From contig JACZJK010000020.1 of assembly GCA_014860575.1 (NCBI GenBank), positions 141,337 to 205,336 of the forward strand: 64,000 nt of DNA. Reading direction: 5' to 3'. Shown piece by piece: positions 34,444 to 45,037 of the stretch (positions within the stretch are counted from its first letter, which is position 1; each line of letters begins with the position of its first letter). Source of the stretch: Bacteroidales bacterium. Lineage in GTDB: Bacteria > Bacteroidota > Bacteroidia > Bacteroidales > JAAYJT01. The notes below the pieces were generated by a model, which worked only from the letters and a program-made list of their open reading frames with translations, made no database searches and was not told the origin of the DNA. Position numbers and translations under genes: made by a program.

Positions 34444-34717
34444 ACAAAAATCAGCAAGCGAGTTTAATTGAGTGGTCAGACATAAGAGACGTTACACCGG
34501 ATAATTTGTAATTTTCAAATGCCACATTTTCCGACATTTTCACTTTTTGATTGCTTTGCCGCTACTGGCAGAGCTTCTTAAAGCAATAATGAAATATTGA
34601 ATTGCACATTCAATGATGTTCTCCGCGGAAACAAAATCTCCACTTTGTTCTTGATGAGATCATTGGTGCATATTCTTATGACCGGCAAGCCAAATAAAAA
34701 AATATTTTACCCCATGA

Positions 34718-34747
34718 TTTGTTAATTAAAAACTATTTCTATCTTTG
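34718..34747 (+). promoter_or_regulatory. strong Bacteroidota promoter ahead of a structured RNA
   Basis: TTTG at 34718-34721, an 18-base AT-rich spacer, then TATCTTTG at 34740-34747 followed by CACC. It is one of the closest matches to the Bacteroidota promoter consensus in the window. Confidence 0.75.
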
Positions 34748-34753
34748 CACCCG

Positions 34754-35009
34754 CAAAAAATGGGGCCGGAACAGGGAAAATATCCCCTGGCTGACAAGCT
34801 TTAAAGCTTAGTAAGTTTTAAGGAAACCTGAGAAGAGCAGACAATTATAGGTTTCACCGGTATCAGATCATTAAGGCACGCCCCTGGCCTTTAATCAATT
34901 AAGATACTGTGGATGTCTGGTTAACTACCCTTCTCTCCATTCCTATCTTACATAGTGAAAAGTTCTCAGTCGTCCGGTTCGCAGGAAAGCCTGACCTATT
35001 TTTTATTTT
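34754..35009 (+). ncRNA. candidate independent structured RNA of about 220-255 nt
   Basis: Between the promoter at 34718-34747 and the terminator-like hairpin at 34976-35009 there is no convincing reading frame but dense pairing. GGCCGGA (34764-34770) can close with TCCGGTT (34973-34979). CAGGG/CCCTG form a hairpin at 34772-34789. GAAACCT/AGGTTTC pair at 34823-34855. GTATC/GATAC (34860-34907) enclose TTAAGGC/GCCTTTAA (34871-34894). CAGACA (34838-34843) can pair with TGTCTG (34914-34919) as a pseudoknot or alternative. The AAGCTTTAAAGCTT palindrome lies at 34796. A second promoter follows for rpsL, so the RNA looks separately transcribed. It could be 6S RNA, a Bacteroidales-1-type RNA or a new class; I cannot decide. 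Confidence 0.5.
34976..35009 (+). terminator. terminator-like hairpin at the end of the structured RNA
   Basis: GGT (tcg bulge) CAGG-AAAG-CCTG-ACC (34976-34996) followed by TATTTTTTATTTT. The stem is short and bulged, so its strength is uncertain. Confidence 0.5.
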
Positions 35010-35038
35010 GAACAGGTTCATTGGTAAAATTAAAGTTG

Positions 35039-35046
35039 TACTTTTG
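35039..35046 (+). promoter_or_regulatory. -7 promoter element of the ribosomal protein cluster
   Basis: TACTTTTG followed by CACC, exact to TAnnTTTG, 44 bases ahead of the rpsL ATG. The -33 spacing is poor (TTG 15 bases away). It repeats the CTTTTGCACC look of the upstream promoter. Confidence 0.55.
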
Positions 35047-35090
35047 CACCCCCAAATTCAAAGGGTGTTTAATAAATCAAAGCGTAAATT

Positions 35091-35471
35091 ATGCCTACAA
35101 TTCAGCAACTGGTAAGAAAAGGACGCAAAGAACTGGTTGATAAAAGTAAATCGCCGGCCCTTGATTCATGTCCGCAACGACGCGGTGTTTGTGTCAGGGT
35201 TTATACCACTACTCCCAAGAAACCTAACTCAGCCATGCGTAAAGTGGCCAGGGTAAGGCTCACCAACGGAAAAGAAGTGAATGCTTACATCCCTGGCGAA
35301 GGCCATAACCTCCAGGAACACTCCATCGTGATGATCCGTGGCGGCAGGGTGAAAGACCTTCCGGGTGTAAGATATCACATCATCCGCGGCGCTTTGGATA
35401 CTGCCGGAGTTGATGGCCGCAACCAACGCAGATCGAAATACGGAACCAAAAGGCCTAAGGCGAAAAAATAA
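35091..35471 (+). CDS. rpsL: 30S ribosomal protein S12
   Basis: 126 residues, first gene of the fused str-S10-spc-alpha cluster. The decoding-centre loops are intact: T-P-K-K-P-N-S-A-M (Lys at the classical streptomycin-resistance position is wild type) and G-G-R-V-K-D-L-P-G, with the Asp that is methylthiolated in other bacteria. The basic tail [13 protein letters not shown] is complete. S12 monitors codon-anticodon pairing on the small subunit. It is preceded by its own -7 element and the structured RNA gene. Confidence 0.98.
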   Translation: MPTIQQLVRKGRKELVDKSKSPALDSCPQRRGVCVRVYTTTPKKPNSAMRKVARVRLTNGKEVNAYIPGEGHNLQEHSIVMIRGGRVKDLPGVRYHIIRGALDTAGVDGRNQRRSKYGTKRPKAKK

Positions 35472-35505
35472 TTTACCCGCATTAATAATATAAGGTAATT
35501 GCACA

Positions 35506-35973
35506 ATGAGGAAGTCAAGACCCAAAAAGAGAATAATTCTCCCCGACCCCAGATTCAATGATCCCTTGGTCACAAAGTTTGTGAACAACATTATGTTAAT
35601 GGGAGCCAAAAGCACAGCCTACAGAATTTTTTATGAAGCCATTGATAAGGTTTCTGAAAAAACACAGGAAGATGGCCTGGAATTGTTTAAAAAAGCATTG
35701 ACCAATGTTACCCCTGCCGTTGAGGTTCGAAGCCGTCGCGTGGGTGGTGCAACTTTTCAGATTCCATCTGAAATCCGCCCCGGACGTAAACAATCCATCG
35801 GCATGAAAAACCTCATTGGGTATGCACGCAAACGTCATGAAAAATCAATGGGCCAGAAACTGGCTTCTGAGATCATGGCTGCAGCAAAGGAAGAAGGCGG
35901 AGCCTTCAAAAAGAAAGAAGATACACACCGTATGGCAGAAGCCAACAAGGCATTCAGCCATTTCAGGTTTTAA
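35506..35973 (+). CDS. rpsG: 30S ribosomal protein S7
   Basis: 155 residues, 34 bases after rpsL. S7 nucleates assembly of the 30S head and lines the E site. It shows the signature G-G-A-T-F-Q-I-P with basic R-S-R-R-V ahead of it, and the beta-hairpin that touches the E-site tRNA. Its length equals that of most bacterial S7. In Escherichia coli S7 represses the str operon by binding the rpsL-rpsG spacer; this 34-base spacer is too short for that structure, so regulation probably differs. Confidence 0.98.
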   Translation: MRKSRPKKRIILPDPRFNDPLVTKFVNNIMLMGAKSTAYRIFYEAIDKVSEKTQEDGLELFKKALTNVTPAVEVRSRRVGGATFQIPSEIRPGRKQSIGMKNLIGYARKRHEKSMGQKLASEIMAAAKEEGGAFKKKEDTHRMAEANKAFSHFRF

Positions 35974-36009
35974 TCAATAATTAAGGTAAAGCAACGGGAT
36001 ACAATAACA

Positions 36010-38115
36010 ATGTCAGGCAGACAAAAATATACGCGCAACATTGGCATTATGGCTCACATAGATGCGGGTAAAACCACAACTACTGAGCGGATATTGTATT
36101 ATACTGGTGTGAATTACCGTATGGGCGAAGTACACGACGGCGCCGCCACCATGGACTATATGGTGCAGGAGCAGGAACGTGGCATTACAATCACTTCAGC
36201 CGCAACCACTGTTTTCTGGAACCATCACGACCAGAAATTCAAGATTAACATCATTGATACTCCCGGCCACGTAGATTTCACGGTTGAGGTTGAGCGTTCG
36301 CTTCGCGTACTCGATGGCGCTGTTGCGCTGTTCTGTGCTGTGGGCGGTGTTGAACCACAATCGGAAACTGTTTGGAAACAAGCGGATAAATACAAAGTTC
36401 CCCGTATAAGCTTCATCAATAAGATGGACAGGTCGGGCGCTGATTTCTTTAATGTAGTGGGTCAGATCAGGGAAAGATTGGGAGCCAATCCAATTCCACT
36501 CCAACTACCCATTGGCAGCGAAGATAATTTTATTGGCGTGGTTGATCTGATTGCAAACAAAGCCTATGTATGGGACGATGAGAGCCTGGGGTCGAATTTC
36601 GACGAAGGCCCGGTTCCCGAAGATATGGTAGAATTGGTTCATGAATACCGCACCAAATTGATTGAAGGCACTGCCGAGGAAAGCGAAGCCTTACTCGAAA
36701 AGTTCCTTACTGATCCTGATGGAATCTCTGAAGCAGAAATTATTGAAGCGGTTCGCAAAGCTACGCTTGAACTCCGGATTACACCGGTAATCTGCGGAGC
36801 TTCATTTAAAAATAAAGGCGTTCAGCATTTACTCGACGCCATCGTGGCATATCTTCCAAATCCGTATGATCTTGAAGCCGTAAAAGGAATCAACCCATAC
36901 ACCGAGAAAGAAGAATTGCGCCACCCAACCAACAAAGATCCTTTCTGCTCCCTGGCATTCAAGATCACAACCGATCCGTTTGTCGGGCGCGTTGCATTTT
37001 TCAGGGTCTATAGCGGTGAGCTCAAACCTGGTACAATGGTTCTGAACACAACAACCGGGAAAAAAGAAAGAATTTCGCGCATTTTCCAGATGCACGCCAA
37101 CAAGCAAAACCCGATTGATTATATCGAGGCCGGAGATATCTGCGCCGCCGTTGGGTTCAAAGATATTCGTACAGGCGATACACTTTGCGAAGAGAAAAGT
37201 CCCCTCGTACTCGAAAACATTACTTTCCCCGAACCTGTGATCAGCATGGCGATTGAGCCAAAAACACAGGATGATATTGATAAACTGGATATTGCCTTAC
37301 ATAAACTCGCCGAAGAAGATCCAACTTTTATTGTAAGAGTTGATTCAGAAACCGGTCAGACCCTCGTCAGCGGAATGGGTGAACTGCATCTTGATATCAT
37401 TACCGATCGGCTAAAAAGAGAGTTCCGTATTGAAGTAAGCAAGGGTGCACCACAGGTTGCTTATAAGGAAGCTTTCCTTTCAACAGTGAAACACCGCGAA
37501 ACTTATAAGAAACAAACCGGCGGCCGCGGCAAGTTTGCCGATATCGTATTTGAATTTGGCCCTGCTGATGAAAACGAACGCGGATTGCAGTTTATCAACA
37601 AGGTTACAGGCGGAAACATCCCAAAAGAATATATTTCTCCAATTGAAAAAGGATTTAAACTTGGTATGCAGAATGGCGTTCTTGCCGGTTTCCCGGTCGA
37701 AAGCCTGAAAGTTACCCTGCTCGACGGCTCTTTCCATGCTGTTGACAGCGATCAGCTTGCATTTGAGATTGCTGCCCGTTTGGCTTTCAAGGAAGCCGGA
37801 CGCAAAGCCCAGGCTGTTTTGCTCGAACCATTTATGAGCCTTGAGGTTGTTTGCCCCGAAGAATTTATCGGCGAAGTTACAGGCGATCTTAACCGCCGCC
37901 GTGCCAGCGTTGAACGCATTGAGGTAAGAGGCAATATGCAGGCTGTTAGAGCCACAGTGCCACTTTCCGGAATGTTCGGTTATGTGACAACACTTCGTAG
38001 TCTCACTTCCGGCCGTGGAACTTCCACTATGGAGTTTTCTCATTACAGCGAAACGCCAAAGAATGTTACAGAAGAAGTTGTTTTAAAGACCAAAGGTTAT
38101 TTAGTAAAAGCATAG
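36010..38115 (+). CDS. fusA: elongation factor G
   Basis: A 701-residue translocase GTPase, full length with five domains. G1 A-H-I-D-A-G-K-T is at residues 15-22, G2 [10 protein letters not shown] near 60, G3 D-T-P-G-H-V-D-F near 84-91 and G4 N-K-M-D near 138-141. Domain IV carries G-G-R-G-K-F-A-D, and domain V ends in K-G-Y-L-V-K-A. It drives ribosomal translocation and, with RRF, recycling. It is 36 bases after rpsG; tuf, which follows fusA in many other phyla, is missing here as is usual for Bacteroidota. Confidence 0.97.
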   Translation: MSGRQKYTRNIGIMAHIDAGKTTTTERILYYTGVNYRMGEVHDGAATMDYMVQEQERGITITSAATTVFWNHHDQKFKINIIDTPGHVDFTVEVERSLRVLDGAVALFCAVGGVEPQSETVWKQADKYKVPRISFINKMDRSGADFFNVVGQIRERLGANPIPLQLPIGSEDNFIGVVDLIANKAYVWDDESLGSNFDEGPVPEDMVELVHEYRTKLIEGTAEESEALLEKFLTDPDGISEAEIIEAVRKATLELRITPVICGASFKNKGVQHLLDAIVAYLPNPYDLEAVKGINPYTEKEELRHPTNKDPFCSLAFKITTDPFVGRVAFFRVYSGELKPGTMVLNTTTGKKERISRIFQMHANKQNPIDYIEAGDICAAVGFKDIRTGDTLCEEKSPLVLENITFPEPVISMAIEPKTQDDIDKLDIALHKLAEEDPTFIVRVDSETGQTLVSGMGELHLDIITDRLKREFRIEVSKGAPQVAYKEAFLSTVKHRETYKKQTGGRGKFADIVFEFGPADENERGLQFINKVTGGNIPKEYISPIEKGFKLGMQNGVLAGFPVESLKVTLLDGSFHAVDSDQLAFEIAARLAFKEAGRKAQAVLLEPFMSLEVVCPEEFIGEVTGDLNRRRASVERIEVRGNMQAVRATVPLSGMFGYVTTLRSLTSGRGTSTMEFSHYSETPKNVTEEVVLKTKGYLVKA

Positions 38116-38148
38116 AATTTTTGAACTCAATAAATAAAACATACAAAC

Positions 38149-38454
38149 GTGAGCCAAAAGATCAGAATTAAATTAAAGTCCTATGATTACAATCTGGTGG
38201 ATAAATCAGCCGAAAAGATTGTAAAAACTGTAAAGTCAACAGGTGCAGTGGTAAATGGGCCTATTCCTTTGCCTACAAACAAAAAGATCTTTACGGTGCT
38301 AAAGTCCACCTTTGTAAACAAGAAATCGAGGGACCAATTTCAGTTATGCACCTACAAGCGATTGCTTGATATTTACAGCACCACATCCAAAACGATTGAT
38401 GCTTTGATGAAGCTGGAACTTCCAAGTGGTGTTGAAGTGGAGATTAAAGTATAA
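38149..38454 (+). CDS. rpsJ: 30S ribosomal protein S10
   Basis: 101 residues. The start codon is GTG (38149-38151), giving [13 protein letters not shown]; no ATG is available. The long loop with V-N-G-P-I-P-L-P-T and the signature [12 protein letters not shown] are present. It is a component of the 30S head and, in bacteria with NusB, a transcription antitermination partner. It lies 33 bases after fusA, so the str and S10 blocks run together without a promoter that I can see. Confidence 0.97.
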   Translation: MSQKIRIKLKSYDYNLVDKSAEKIVKTVKSTGAVVNGPIPLPTNKKIFTVLKSTFVNKKSRDQFQLCTYKRLLDIYSTTSKTIDALMKLELPSGVEVEIKV

Positions 38455-38496
38455 TTGATTGTTAAGGCTTCGTTAACCGAATAAAAAGAAGAAGAG

Positions 38497-39126
38497 ATGT
38501 CAGGAATTATAGGTAAAAAAATCGGGATGACCAGCATTTTTAATGCTGCAGGCAAAAATGTGCCCTGCACTGTTATTGAAGCAGGACCGTGTGTGGTTAC
38601 CCAGATTAAGACAAAAGACGTAGATGGATATGAATCCATCCAGTTGTCGTACGACGAGAAAAAAGAGAAGCACACTACCAAGGCTTTGCTTGGACATTTC
38701 CAGAAAGCCGGTACGACCCCAAAGAAAATGGTTGCTGAGTTTACCCGTTTCGAAGTTGGTCACCAGAAAAAGTTTGGCGACCTTGTTACAGTAGATATTT
38801 TCGTTGAAGGTGAGTTCATTGACGTTGTGGGTGTTTCAAAAGGTAAAGGTTTTCAGGGTGTTGTAAGGCGTCATAAATTCGCCGGTGTTGGACAAGGATC
38901 ACACGGCCAGCACGACCGTTTGAGAGCCCCCGGTTCAATTGGAGCATCATCCTATCCTTCGCGGGTCTTTAAAGGAATGCGTATGGCCGGCCGCATGGGT
39001 GGCAACCGTACCAAAATGATCAACCTGCAGGTAGTACGAATTTTGCCAGAAAAGAATCTTATTATTGTGAAGGGTTCAATACCCGGAGCCAAAGGATCAT
39101 ACGTAATAGTTGAAAGATGGAGCTAG
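38497..39126 (+). CDS. rplC: 50S ribosomal protein L3
   Basis: 209 residues. Conserved L3 features: opening [13 protein letters not shown], the loop reaching the peptidyl-transferase centre with [16 protein letters not shown], and G-R-M-A-G-R-M-G-like [10 protein letters not shown]. Its last codons overlap the start of rplD by 10 bases in another frame, so translation of the two is coupled. Confidence 0.97.
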   Translation: MSGIIGKKIGMTSIFNAAGKNVPCTVIEAGPCVVTQIKTKDVDGYESIQLSYDEKKEKHTTKALLGHFQKAGTTPKKMVAEFTRFEVGHQKKFGDLVTVDIFVEGEFIDVVGVSKGKGFQGVVRRHKFAGVGQGSHGQHDRLRAPGSIGASSYPSRVFKGMRMAGRMGGNRTKMINLQVVRILPEKNLIIVKGSIPGAKGSYVIVERWS

Positions 39127-39743
39127 AAGTATATAACATTAAAGGTGAGAAGACCACCAGGACTGTAACGCTGAATGACGAAATCTTCGCCGTTACCCCA
39201 AATGATCATGCCCTGTATCTTGATGCCAAACAATATATGGCCAATCAACGTCAAGGCACTCATAGCAGTCTCGAAAAATCTACGATTTCAGGAAGCACCC
39301 GCAAACTGAAACGCCAGAAAGGAACTGGTACAGCCAGGGCCGGAAGTATTAAATCGCCGTTGCTTCGTGGTGGAGCCAGGGTTTTTGGCCCACATCCCCG
39401 CGACTATTTTTTCAAGCTCAACAAGAAGCTGAAAAAGATTGCACGCAAAAGCGCATTGAGCTACAAGGCACAGAGCAATAGCATTGTTGTTGTCGAGGAT
39501 TTCACTTTCGAAACTCCAAAAACAAAGAGTGTGATTGAGATGATCAATGTTTTCAAAGTGCAAGGTAAAAAGGTTCTGTTTGTGGTTCCCGAATCCAATA
39601 CCGGACTTTTTCTTTCGTCAAGGAACATTCCCAATACAAAAGTTGTGTTGGCCGATAGCCTTAACACCTACGATATACTCAATGCACACAGCATGTTCTT
39701 TTTCGAGAGCTCGCTTGGCAAACTTGAACAGGTATTGGCTTAA
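39117..39743 (+). CDS. rplD: 50S ribosomal protein L4
   Basis: 208 residues. The internal loop that enters the exit tunnel is recognisable: [17 protein letters not shown], with [13 protein letters not shown]. This loop is where macrolide-resistance changes occur in other species; nothing unusual is evident. In Escherichia coli L4 also represses the S10 operon. The start at 39117 overlaps rplC by 10 bases. Confidence 0.97.
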   Translation: MELEVYNIKGEKTTRTVTLNDEIFAVTPNDHALYLDAKQYMANQRQGTHSSLEKSTISGSTRKLKRQKGTGTARAGSIKSPLLRGGARVFGPHPRDYFFKLNKKLKKIARKSALSYKAQSNSIVVVEDFTFETPKTKSVIEMINVFKVQGKKVLFVVPESNTGLFLSSRNIPNTKVVLADSLNTYDILNAHSMFFFESSLGKLEQVLA

Positions 39744-39776
39744 ACAGCAAATTAACAACTCATAAACCTCATCACG

Positions 39777-40067
39777 ATGAGCATCATAGTAAAACCTATA
39801 GTAACAGAGAAAATGACAGCCCAGGGCGAGCGATTGCAACGCTACGGCTTTGTTGTGCGCAAAGCAGCCAACAAGCTTCAGATCAAGAAGGCTGTTGAAG
39901 ATCTGTACAGTGTTGATGTCAAGGATGTGAACACCATGAATTACAGCGGCAAGAACAAATCGCGCTTTACAAAACGTGGATTCATTTCCGGACGTACATC
40001 AGCGTTCAAAAAGGCTATTATCACATTAGCCCAGGGACAAACAATTGATTTTTATAGCAACATTTAG
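39777..40067 (+). CDS. rplW: 50S ribosomal protein L23
   Basis: 96 residues, 33 bases after rplD. L23 forms the docking site for trigger factor and SRP at the tunnel exit. Recognisable by I-V-K-P-I-V-T-E-K-M near the start, V-V-R-K-A-A-N-K-L-Q-I-K-K-A-V-E and K-S-R-F-T-K-R-G. Length is normal. Confidence 0.96.
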   Translation: MSIIVKPIVTEKMTAQGERLQRYGFVVRKAANKLQIKKAVEDLYSVDVKDVNTMNYSGKNKSRFTKRGFISGRTSAFKKAIITLAQGQTIDFYSNI

Positions 40068-40079
40068 AAATTAAGATAA

Positions 40080-40904
40080 ATGGCTTTAAAGAAATTCAAA
40101 CCGACAACACCCGGTCAGCGCTTCAAGGTCATCAGCGCGTTTGATGACATTACGACCATGGAACCCGAAAAGAGTTTACTGGTTCCCCGCAAGAAATCCG
40201 GGGGCCGTAACAACCAGGGAAGAATGACCATGCGTTATATCGGTGGAGGTCATAAGCAACAATTAAGGTTAATTGACTTCAAGCGCGACAAAGATGGTAT
40301 TCCGGCAGTAGTTAAAACGATCGAATACGATCCGCTGCGTACTGCCCGCATTGCATTACTTGTATATGCCGACGGAGAAAAACGTTACATCGTTTCGCCT
40401 CATGGATTAAAAGTAGGACAAACTGTTTCCTCCGGAAAAGGCGTAAGCCCCGACGTTGGCAATACTTTGTTCCTGAGTGAGATTCCTTTCGGAACAGTAA
40501 TTCATAATATTGAGTTGCGACCCGGACAAGGAGCAAAGATGGCACGCAGTGCAGGTTCATCAGCACAGTTGATGTCGCGCGATGGAAAGTTCGCAATAAT
40601 TAAACTGCCCTCAGGTGAGAGCAGGATGATATTGCAGACATGTAAAGCAACCGTGGGTATGGCTTCAAATATTGACCATAGCCTCGAAAAGTCTGGCAAG
40701 GCAGGACGTAGCCGCTGGTTTGGCCGCAGGCCCCGCGTACGTGGCGTTGTTATGAACCCGGTTGATCACCCTATGGGTGGTGGCGAAGGCAGGGCAACAG
40801 GTGGTCATCCAAGATCACGCAATGGTATCCCGGCCAAGGGCTTCAAGACACGTTCAAAAAAGAAGGCGTCAAGCAAGTATATCCTTGAAAGAAGGAAGAA
40901 ATAA
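40080..40904 (+). CDS. rplB: 50S ribosomal protein L2
   Basis: 274 residues, 12 bases after rplW. L2 joins the subunits and supports peptidyl transfer. The conserved N-P-V-D-H230-P-M-G-G-G-E-G-R segment carries the histidine important for activity. G-G-R-N-N-Q-G-R and S-P-H-G-L-K-V-G-Q are further signatures, and the tail is strongly basic (K-T-R-S-K-K-K-A-S). Confidence 0.98.
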   Translation: MALKKFKPTTPGQRFKVISAFDDITTMEPEKSLLVPRKKSGGRNNQGRMTMRYIGGGHKQQLRLIDFKRDKDGIPAVVKTIEYDPLRTARIALLVYADGEKRYIVSPHGLKVGQTVSSGKGVSPDVGNTLFLSEIPFGTVIHNIELRPGQGAKMARSAGSSAQLMSRDGKFAIIKLPSGESRMILQTCKATVGMASNIDHSLEKSGKAGRSRWFGRRPRVRGVVMNPVDHPMGGGEGRATGGHPRSRNGIPAKGFKTRSKKKASSKYILERRKK

Positions 40905-40947
40905 TCAATAGTATAATATTGCTCTATAATATTAAACACAGATACAA

Positions 40948-41226
40948 ATGAGCCGTTCGCTGAAAAAAGGCCCTTTCCTAAATCATAAACTCGAGAAGAA
41001 AGTGATGGGCATGCTCGAGAGTAAAAAGAAAACTGTGATCAAAACATGGTCCAGGAGTTCGGTGATAATTCCCGATTTTGTCGGGCAGACAATCGCTGTT
41101 CATAATGGCAACAAGTTTATCCCTGTTTATGTGACTGAAAACATGGTTGGTCATAAGTTGGGAGAATTTGCACCCACCCGTATTTTTAGAGGTCATGCTG
41201 GAAGTAAAGATAAAGGCAAAAAATAA
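40948..41226 (+). CDS. rpsS: 30S ribosomal protein S19
   Basis: 92 residues. [21 protein letters not shown] and [20 protein letters not shown] are the family landmarks. It is in the 30S head next to S13 and contacts the A-site tRNA. It is 43 bases after rplB. Confidence 0.97.
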   Translation: MSRSLKKGPFLNHKLEKKVMGMLESKKKTVIKTWSRSSVIIPDFVGQTIAVHNGNKFIPVYVTENMVGHKLGEFAPTRIFRGHAGSKDKGKK

Positions 41227-41238
41227 AGGACAAGAATA

Positions 41239-41673
41239 ATGGGATCAAGAAAAAATATCAGCGCAGAGCGCCGTAAGGAAGAGAAGAAGACAATTGCTTA
41301 TGCCCGCCTGGGCAATGTGCCAACATCGCCAAGAAAGATGCGATTGGTCATTGACCTCATCCGTGGAAAGGATGTTGACCAGGCTCTTTATATTCTGAAA
41401 ACCTGCCCGAAAGAACCGGCAGTTCGCGTTCGCAAACTCCTCTTGTCAGCAATGGCAAACTGGCAGGTAAAGAATGAAGGCGTTAGAATAGAAGACAGCA
41501 GTTTGTTTGTAAAAACAATACAAGCTGATGCCGGCAGGGTTCTGAAAAGGATCAGGCCTGCTCCCCAGGGACGCGCACATCGGATTCGCAAACGCTCGAA
41601 CCATGTTACCCTGGTATTGGGAAGCAGGGTTGAAATTCCGGTAAAAGAAACAGAAAATAAAACTCAAGAATAA
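41239..41673 (+). CDS. rplV: 50S ribosomal protein L22
   Basis: 144 residues, longer than the 110 of Escherichia coli because of an N-terminal charged extension ([10 protein letters not shown]) and a C-terminal tail, as is normal in Bacteroidota. The core has [10 protein letters not shown] and the tunnel hairpin [12 protein letters not shown], the usual site of macrolide-resistance changes and unaltered here. It is 12 bases after rpsS. Confidence 0.96.
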   Translation: MGSRKNISAERRKEEKKTIAYARLGNVPTSPRKMRLVIDLIRGKDVDQALYILKTCPKEPAVRVRKLLLSAMANWQVKNEGVRIEDSSLFVKTIQADAGRVLKRIRPAPQGRAHRIRKRSNHVTLVLGSRVEIPVKETENKTQE

Positions 41674-41718
41674 ACAAACAATTTTGCCTGAAGGCAGCAC
41701 AAATAAATAATCTGTTTA

Positions 41719-42483
41719 ATGGGACAAAAAACTAATCCGATCGGTCTTAGGTTAGGAATCATCAAAGGATGGGATTCCAATTGGTATGGCGGAAAAAGCT
41801 TCGAGGGGAAATTGGTGGAGGATGAAAAAATCCGCAGATACCTCAATGCCCGTCTGGCTAAAGCCGGCGTTTCAAGGATCATAATTGAACGTACACTGAA
41901 GCTTGTTACCGTGACCATCAATACTGCACGCCCCGGTATAATTATTGGCAAGGGCGGACAGGAAGTTGACAAGCTGAAAGAAGAGCTTAAGAAACTTACC
42001 GGGAAAGAAATTCAGATCAATATCTCGGAAATTAAGCGCCCCGAAATTGATGCTGTAATTGTAGGTCAAACCATTGCCCGCCAGATTGAAGGCAGGATTT
42101 CGCACCGCAGGGCCATTAAAACTTCCATTGCTTCAGCCATGCGCATCGGAGCAGAAGGTATTAAAGTTTTGATTGGTGGCCGTTTGGGTGGCGCTGAAAT
42201 GGCCCGCCGCGAGCAGTATAAAGAAGGCCGCATCCCATTGCATACTTTGCGGGCCGACATTGACTACGCTACAGCCGAAGCACATACAACCTACGGTCGT
42301 ATTGGTATTAAAGTCTGGATCTGTAAAGGAGAAATTTACGGCAAGCCCGATCTTTCACCAGCAACTGAAAGCTCACAGAAACCTAAAACATCAGCACCTC
42401 AGCGCTCAAGGGGCGGAAGGCCAGGTGGTGGCGACAGAGACAGGGACAGGGACAAAGGCGGAGCACGCCGCAGGACCAGATAA
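41719..42483 (+). CDS. rpsC: 30S ribosomal protein S3
   Basis: 254 residues. The KH domain is clear ([13 protein letters not shown]), followed by the C-terminal S3 domain with [10 protein letters not shown] and [10 protein letters not shown]. After about residue 213 comes a low-complexity tail rich in Arg, Gly and Asp ([14 protein letters not shown]), longer than in the 233-residue Escherichia coli protein. S3 forms part of the mRNA entry channel and its helicase activity. Confidence 0.97.
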   Translation: MGQKTNPIGLRLGIIKGWDSNWYGGKSFEGKLVEDEKIRRYLNARLAKAGVSRIIIERTLKLVTVTINTARPGIIIGKGGQEVDKLKEELKKLTGKEIQINISEIKRPEIDAVIVGQTIARQIEGRISHRRAIKTSIASAMRIGAEGIKVLIGGRLGGAEMARREQYKEGRIPLHTLRADIDYATAEAHTTYGRIGIKVWICKGEIYGKPDLSPATESSQKPKTSAPQRSRGGRPGGGDRDRDRDKGGARRRTR

Positions 42484-42516
42484 TTTAAAATTAAATAACC
42501 TTAATTCCTTACTATA

Positions 42517-42945
42517 ATGTTACAGCCGAAAAAGACCAAGTACAGAAAGATGCAGAAGGGCAAAATGAAGGGCAATGCCATGCGTGGAAACCAGCTGGCT
42601 TTCGGTTCCTTTGGTATCAAAACCCTGGAAGAAGCATGGATTACCGGTCGTCAGATTGAGGCAGCACGTCAGGCCGTGACACGTTTTATGAAACGTGAAG
42701 GACAAATCTGGATCAGAATTTTCCCCGATAAGCCGGTAACCAAAAAACCCGCCGAAGTACGTATGGGTAAAGGTAAAGGCGCTCCTGAATATTTCGTTGC
42801 TCCCATCACCCCTGGCCGCATTCTTTTCGAAGCCGAAGGTGTTTCGCTGGAAGTAGCAAAAGAAGCCATGAGGCTTGCTGCACAAAAACTTCCGATAGCT
42901 ACCAAGTTTGTGGTACGGCGCGATTATGTTGAAGAAACTATATAG
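42517..42945 (+). CDS. rplP: 50S ribosomal protein L16
   Basis: 142 residues. [10 protein letters not shown], the A-site loop [21 protein letters not shown] and I-T-P-G-R-I-L-F-E are typical. The Arg that is hydroxylated in some bacteria lies in this loop. L16 organises the A site of the large subunit. It is 33 bases after rpsC. Confidence 0.97.
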   Translation: MLQPKKTKYRKMQKGKMKGNAMRGNQLAFGSFGIKTLEEAWITGRQIEAARQAVTRFMKREGQIWIRIFPDKPVTKKPAEVRMGKGKGAPEYFVAPITPGRILFEAEGVSLEVAKEAMRLAAQKLPIATKFVVRRDYVEETI

Positions 42946-42981
42946 CCTTTTCCAGGCAAAAACGGATAAGACACGATAAAT

Positions 42982-43188
42982 ATGAAACAGTCAGTAATCA
43001 TAGAACTTTCCACCCCCGACATTATTGAAAGGCTGGAAGAAGAGCGCAAACAGATTGTCAGGCTCAAGTTAAACCATTCTGTTTCTCCTTTGGAGAATCC
43101 TAACAAGATCAAGGATTACAGGAAAACCATTGCCAGGCTCCAGACCGAGTTAAGGAAAAGACAGCTTGACCAACGGGCAAAATCATAA
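42982..43188 (+). CDS. rpmC: 50S ribosomal protein L29
   Basis: 68 residues, two helices near the tunnel exit. S-V-I-I-E-L-S-T-P-D-I-I-E-R-L at the start and the signature N-P-N-K-I-K-D-Y-R-K-T-I-A-R near the end. It is 36 bases after rplP and 18 before rpsQ. Confidence 0.95.
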   Translation: MKQSVIIELSTPDIIERLEEERKQIVRLKLNHSVSPLENPNKIKDYRKTIARLQTELRKRQLDQRAKS

Positions 43189-43206
43189 ATGTTTAATCGC
43201 TAAACG

Positions 43207-43464
43207 ATGGAAATCAGGAAATTAAGAAAAGAAAAGACAGGTCTTGTAGTCAGCAATAAAATGGACAAGACCATTGTTGTGCTCGTTGAGCGCCGGCTTC
43301 GTCACCCCAAGTATGGCAAGTACGTTAAAAAGTCATCAAAGTTTATGACCCACGACGAACAGAACGAATGCCAGATTGGTGATACCGTGCGCATCATGGA
43401 AACCCGTCCGCTGAGCAAGGACAAATGCTGGAGGCTAGTCGAAATCATTGAAAGAGTAAAATAA
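43207..43464 (+). CDS. rpsQ: 30S ribosomal protein S17
   Basis: 85 residues with an OB fold that binds helix 11 of 16S r[22 protein letters not shown] and the signature [14 protein letters not shown] are complete. Only two bases separate its stop from the rplN ATG. Confidence 0.97.
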   Translation: MEIRKLRKEKTGLVVSNKMDKTIVVLVERRLRHPKYGKYVKKSSKFMTHDEQNECQIGDTVRIMETRPLSKDKCWRLVEIIERVK

Positions 43465-43466
43465 TT

Positions 43467-43835
43467 ATGATACAGCAGGAATCAAGATTAAATGTTGCCG
43501 ATAACAGCGGCGCCAAAGAAGTACTCTGCATCAGGGTGCTCGGTGGAACCAAACGCAGGTACGCATCCATTGGCGATAAAATTATCGTTACGGTAAAAAA
43601 CGCCCTTCCATCGGGCAACATTAAAAAGGGAACAGTAGCTAAGGCCGTTGTGGTCAGAACCAAAAAGGAAATTCGTCGCAACGATGGTTCCTATATCCGT
43701 TTCGACGATAACGCAGTGGTGCTGCTGAATGCCGCAGGCGAAATGTCAGGCACCCGTATTTTCGGGCCGGTTGCCCGCGAGCTTAGGGAAAAACAATACA
43801 TGAAGATCGTATCATTGGCACCAGAAGTGCTTTAA
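43467..43835 (+). CDS. rplN: 50S ribosomal protein L14
   Basis: 122 residues. [18 protein letters not shown] and the signature with [10 protein letters not shown] are intact. L14 sits at the subunit interface and receives the silencing factor RsfS. It follows rpsQ after two bases, suggesting translational coupling. Confidence 0.98.
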   Translation: MIQQESRLNVADNSGAKEVLCIRVLGGTKRRYASIGDKIIVTVKNALPSGNIKKGTVAKAVVVRTKKEIRRNDGSYIRFDDNAVVLLNAAGEMSGTRIFGPVARELREKQYMKIVSLAPEVL

Positions 43836-43849
43836 TTGAGCAGTGTACT

Positions 43850-44176
43850 ATGACACAACAGAAATTACATATCAAAAAAGGCGATAACGTAATGGTAATC
43901 TCCGGCGACTACAAAGGAACACAGGGAAAAGTCCTGGAAGTAGATGCAGGTAAATACCGCGCCATCGTTGAAGGAATAGCGCTGGTATCAAAACATACCA
44001 GGCCCGATGCCAAAAACCCTAAAGGTGGCATCATTAAAAAAGAATCATTTGTTAACCTTTCGAACCTTATGGTGGTTGATGGTAGCGGAAAACCTACCCG
44101 CACAGCACGTAAAGTGGATGAAAAATCAGGCAAAGCGGTTCGTATTTCTAAAAAATCAGGGGAGGTAATCAAGTAA
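43850..44176 (+). CDS. rplX: 50S ribosomal protein L24
   Basis: 108 residues. The KOW motif lies near residues 8-30 ([20 protein letters not shown]). It initiates assembly of the 50S subunit at the 5' end of 23S rRNA. The last base of its TAA is the first base of the rplE ATG. Confidence 0.97.
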   Translation: MTQQKLHIKKGDNVMVISGDYKGTQGKVLEVDAGKYRAIVEGIALVSKHTRPDAKNPKGGIIKKESFVNLSNLMVVDGSGKPTRTARKVDEKSGKAVRISKKSGEVIK

Positions 44177-44730
44177 TGGAATACCAGGCAAGATTAAAAC
44201 AAAAGTACCAGGCCGAAATCATTCCTGCCATGCAGGAACAGTTCAAGTATAAAAGCCCGATGCAGGTTCCGCGATTGCTGAAAATCTGCATCAATCAGGG
44301 TCTTGGTGATGCTATCACCGACAAAAAACTGATTGATAGCGGCCTCAACGAAATGACCATGATTTCAGGACAAAAGGCGGTTCCTACAAAATCAAAGAAG
44401 GACATCTCCAACTTCAAACTGCGTAAGGGCATGCCTATTGGCACGAGGGTCACACTTCGCCGCGAACGTATGTATGAATTCCTCGACAGGCTCATTTCAG
44501 TTTCCATTCCACGTATCCGCGACTTCCGCGGTATCAACGAAAAAGGATTTGATGGCCGCGGCAACTACACACTCGGAATTCCCGAACAGATCATTTTCCC
44601 GGAAATCAATATTGATAAGATTGCCAAGATCAATGGGATGGATGTCACTTTCGTGACTACTGCCAATACTGATAACGAGTGCCTGGCATTACTCAAAGAA
44701 TTTGGTTTACCCTTTAAAAATCAGAAATAA
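44176..44730 (+). CDS. rplE: 50S ribosomal protein L5
   Basis: 184 residues. L5 binds 5S rRNA and contacts the P-site tRNA. Landmarks are [28 protein letters not shown] and [19 protein letters not shown]. It overlaps rplX by one base and ends three bases before rpsN. Confidence 0.98.
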   Translation: MEYQARLKQKYQAEIIPAMQEQFKYKSPMQVPRLLKICINQGLGDAITDKKLIDSGLNEMTMISGQKAVPTKSKKDISNFKLRKGMPIGTRVTLRRERMYEFLDRLISVSIPRIRDFRGINEKGFDGRGNYTLGIPEQIIFPEINIDKIAKINGMDVTFVTTANTDNECLALLKEFGLPFKNQK

Positions 44731-44733
44731 CCC

Positions 44734-45003
44734 ATGGCAAAAGAATCAATTAAAGCAAGAGAAATAAAGAGGCAGCGCATGGTTGCAAAATTCGCTGAAA
44801 AGCGTGCAGCACTGAAAGCCGCAGGAGACTATTATGGTTTGCAGATGCTTCCCAGAAATGCTTCGCCCGTTCGTTTGCATAACCGTTGTAAAATCACTGG
44901 CAGACCCAAAGGTTACATTCGTTTGTTTGGCGTTTCGCGTATAAATTTCCGCGAGATGGCACTCAATGGATTAATCCCCGGAATCACCAAAGCCAGTTGG
45001 TAA
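44734..45003 (+). CDS. rpsN: 30S ribosomal protein S14 (zinc-independent form)
   Basis: 89 residues. This is the longer form without the C-x-x-C pairs: only one Cys, in [13 protein letters not shown], where the zinc form would have two. The C-terminal [13 protein letters not shown] is typical. S14 is a late-assembling protein of the 30S head. A zinc-free S14 next to a zinc-free L36 reduces zinc demand of the ribosome. Confidence 0.97.
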   Translation: MAKESIKAREIKRQRMVAKFAEKRAALKAAGDYYGLQMLPRNASPVRLHNRCKITGRPKGYIRLFGVSRINFREMALNGLIPGITKASW

Positions 45004-45037
45004 ATAAGGCATTAATTTGAAATAATAATAAAATCTC

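Noticed and set aside
34754..34800. The GGGGCCGG start of the structured RNA as tmRNA
   Set aside because: tmRNA would need a tRNA-like 3' end with a TTC arm and a tag-encoding frame; neither is present.
34909..35115. A 68-codon plus-strand frame running into rpsL
   Set aside because: It covers the structured RNA end, its terminator and the rpsL promoter, overlaps the start of rpsL, and resembles no known protein.
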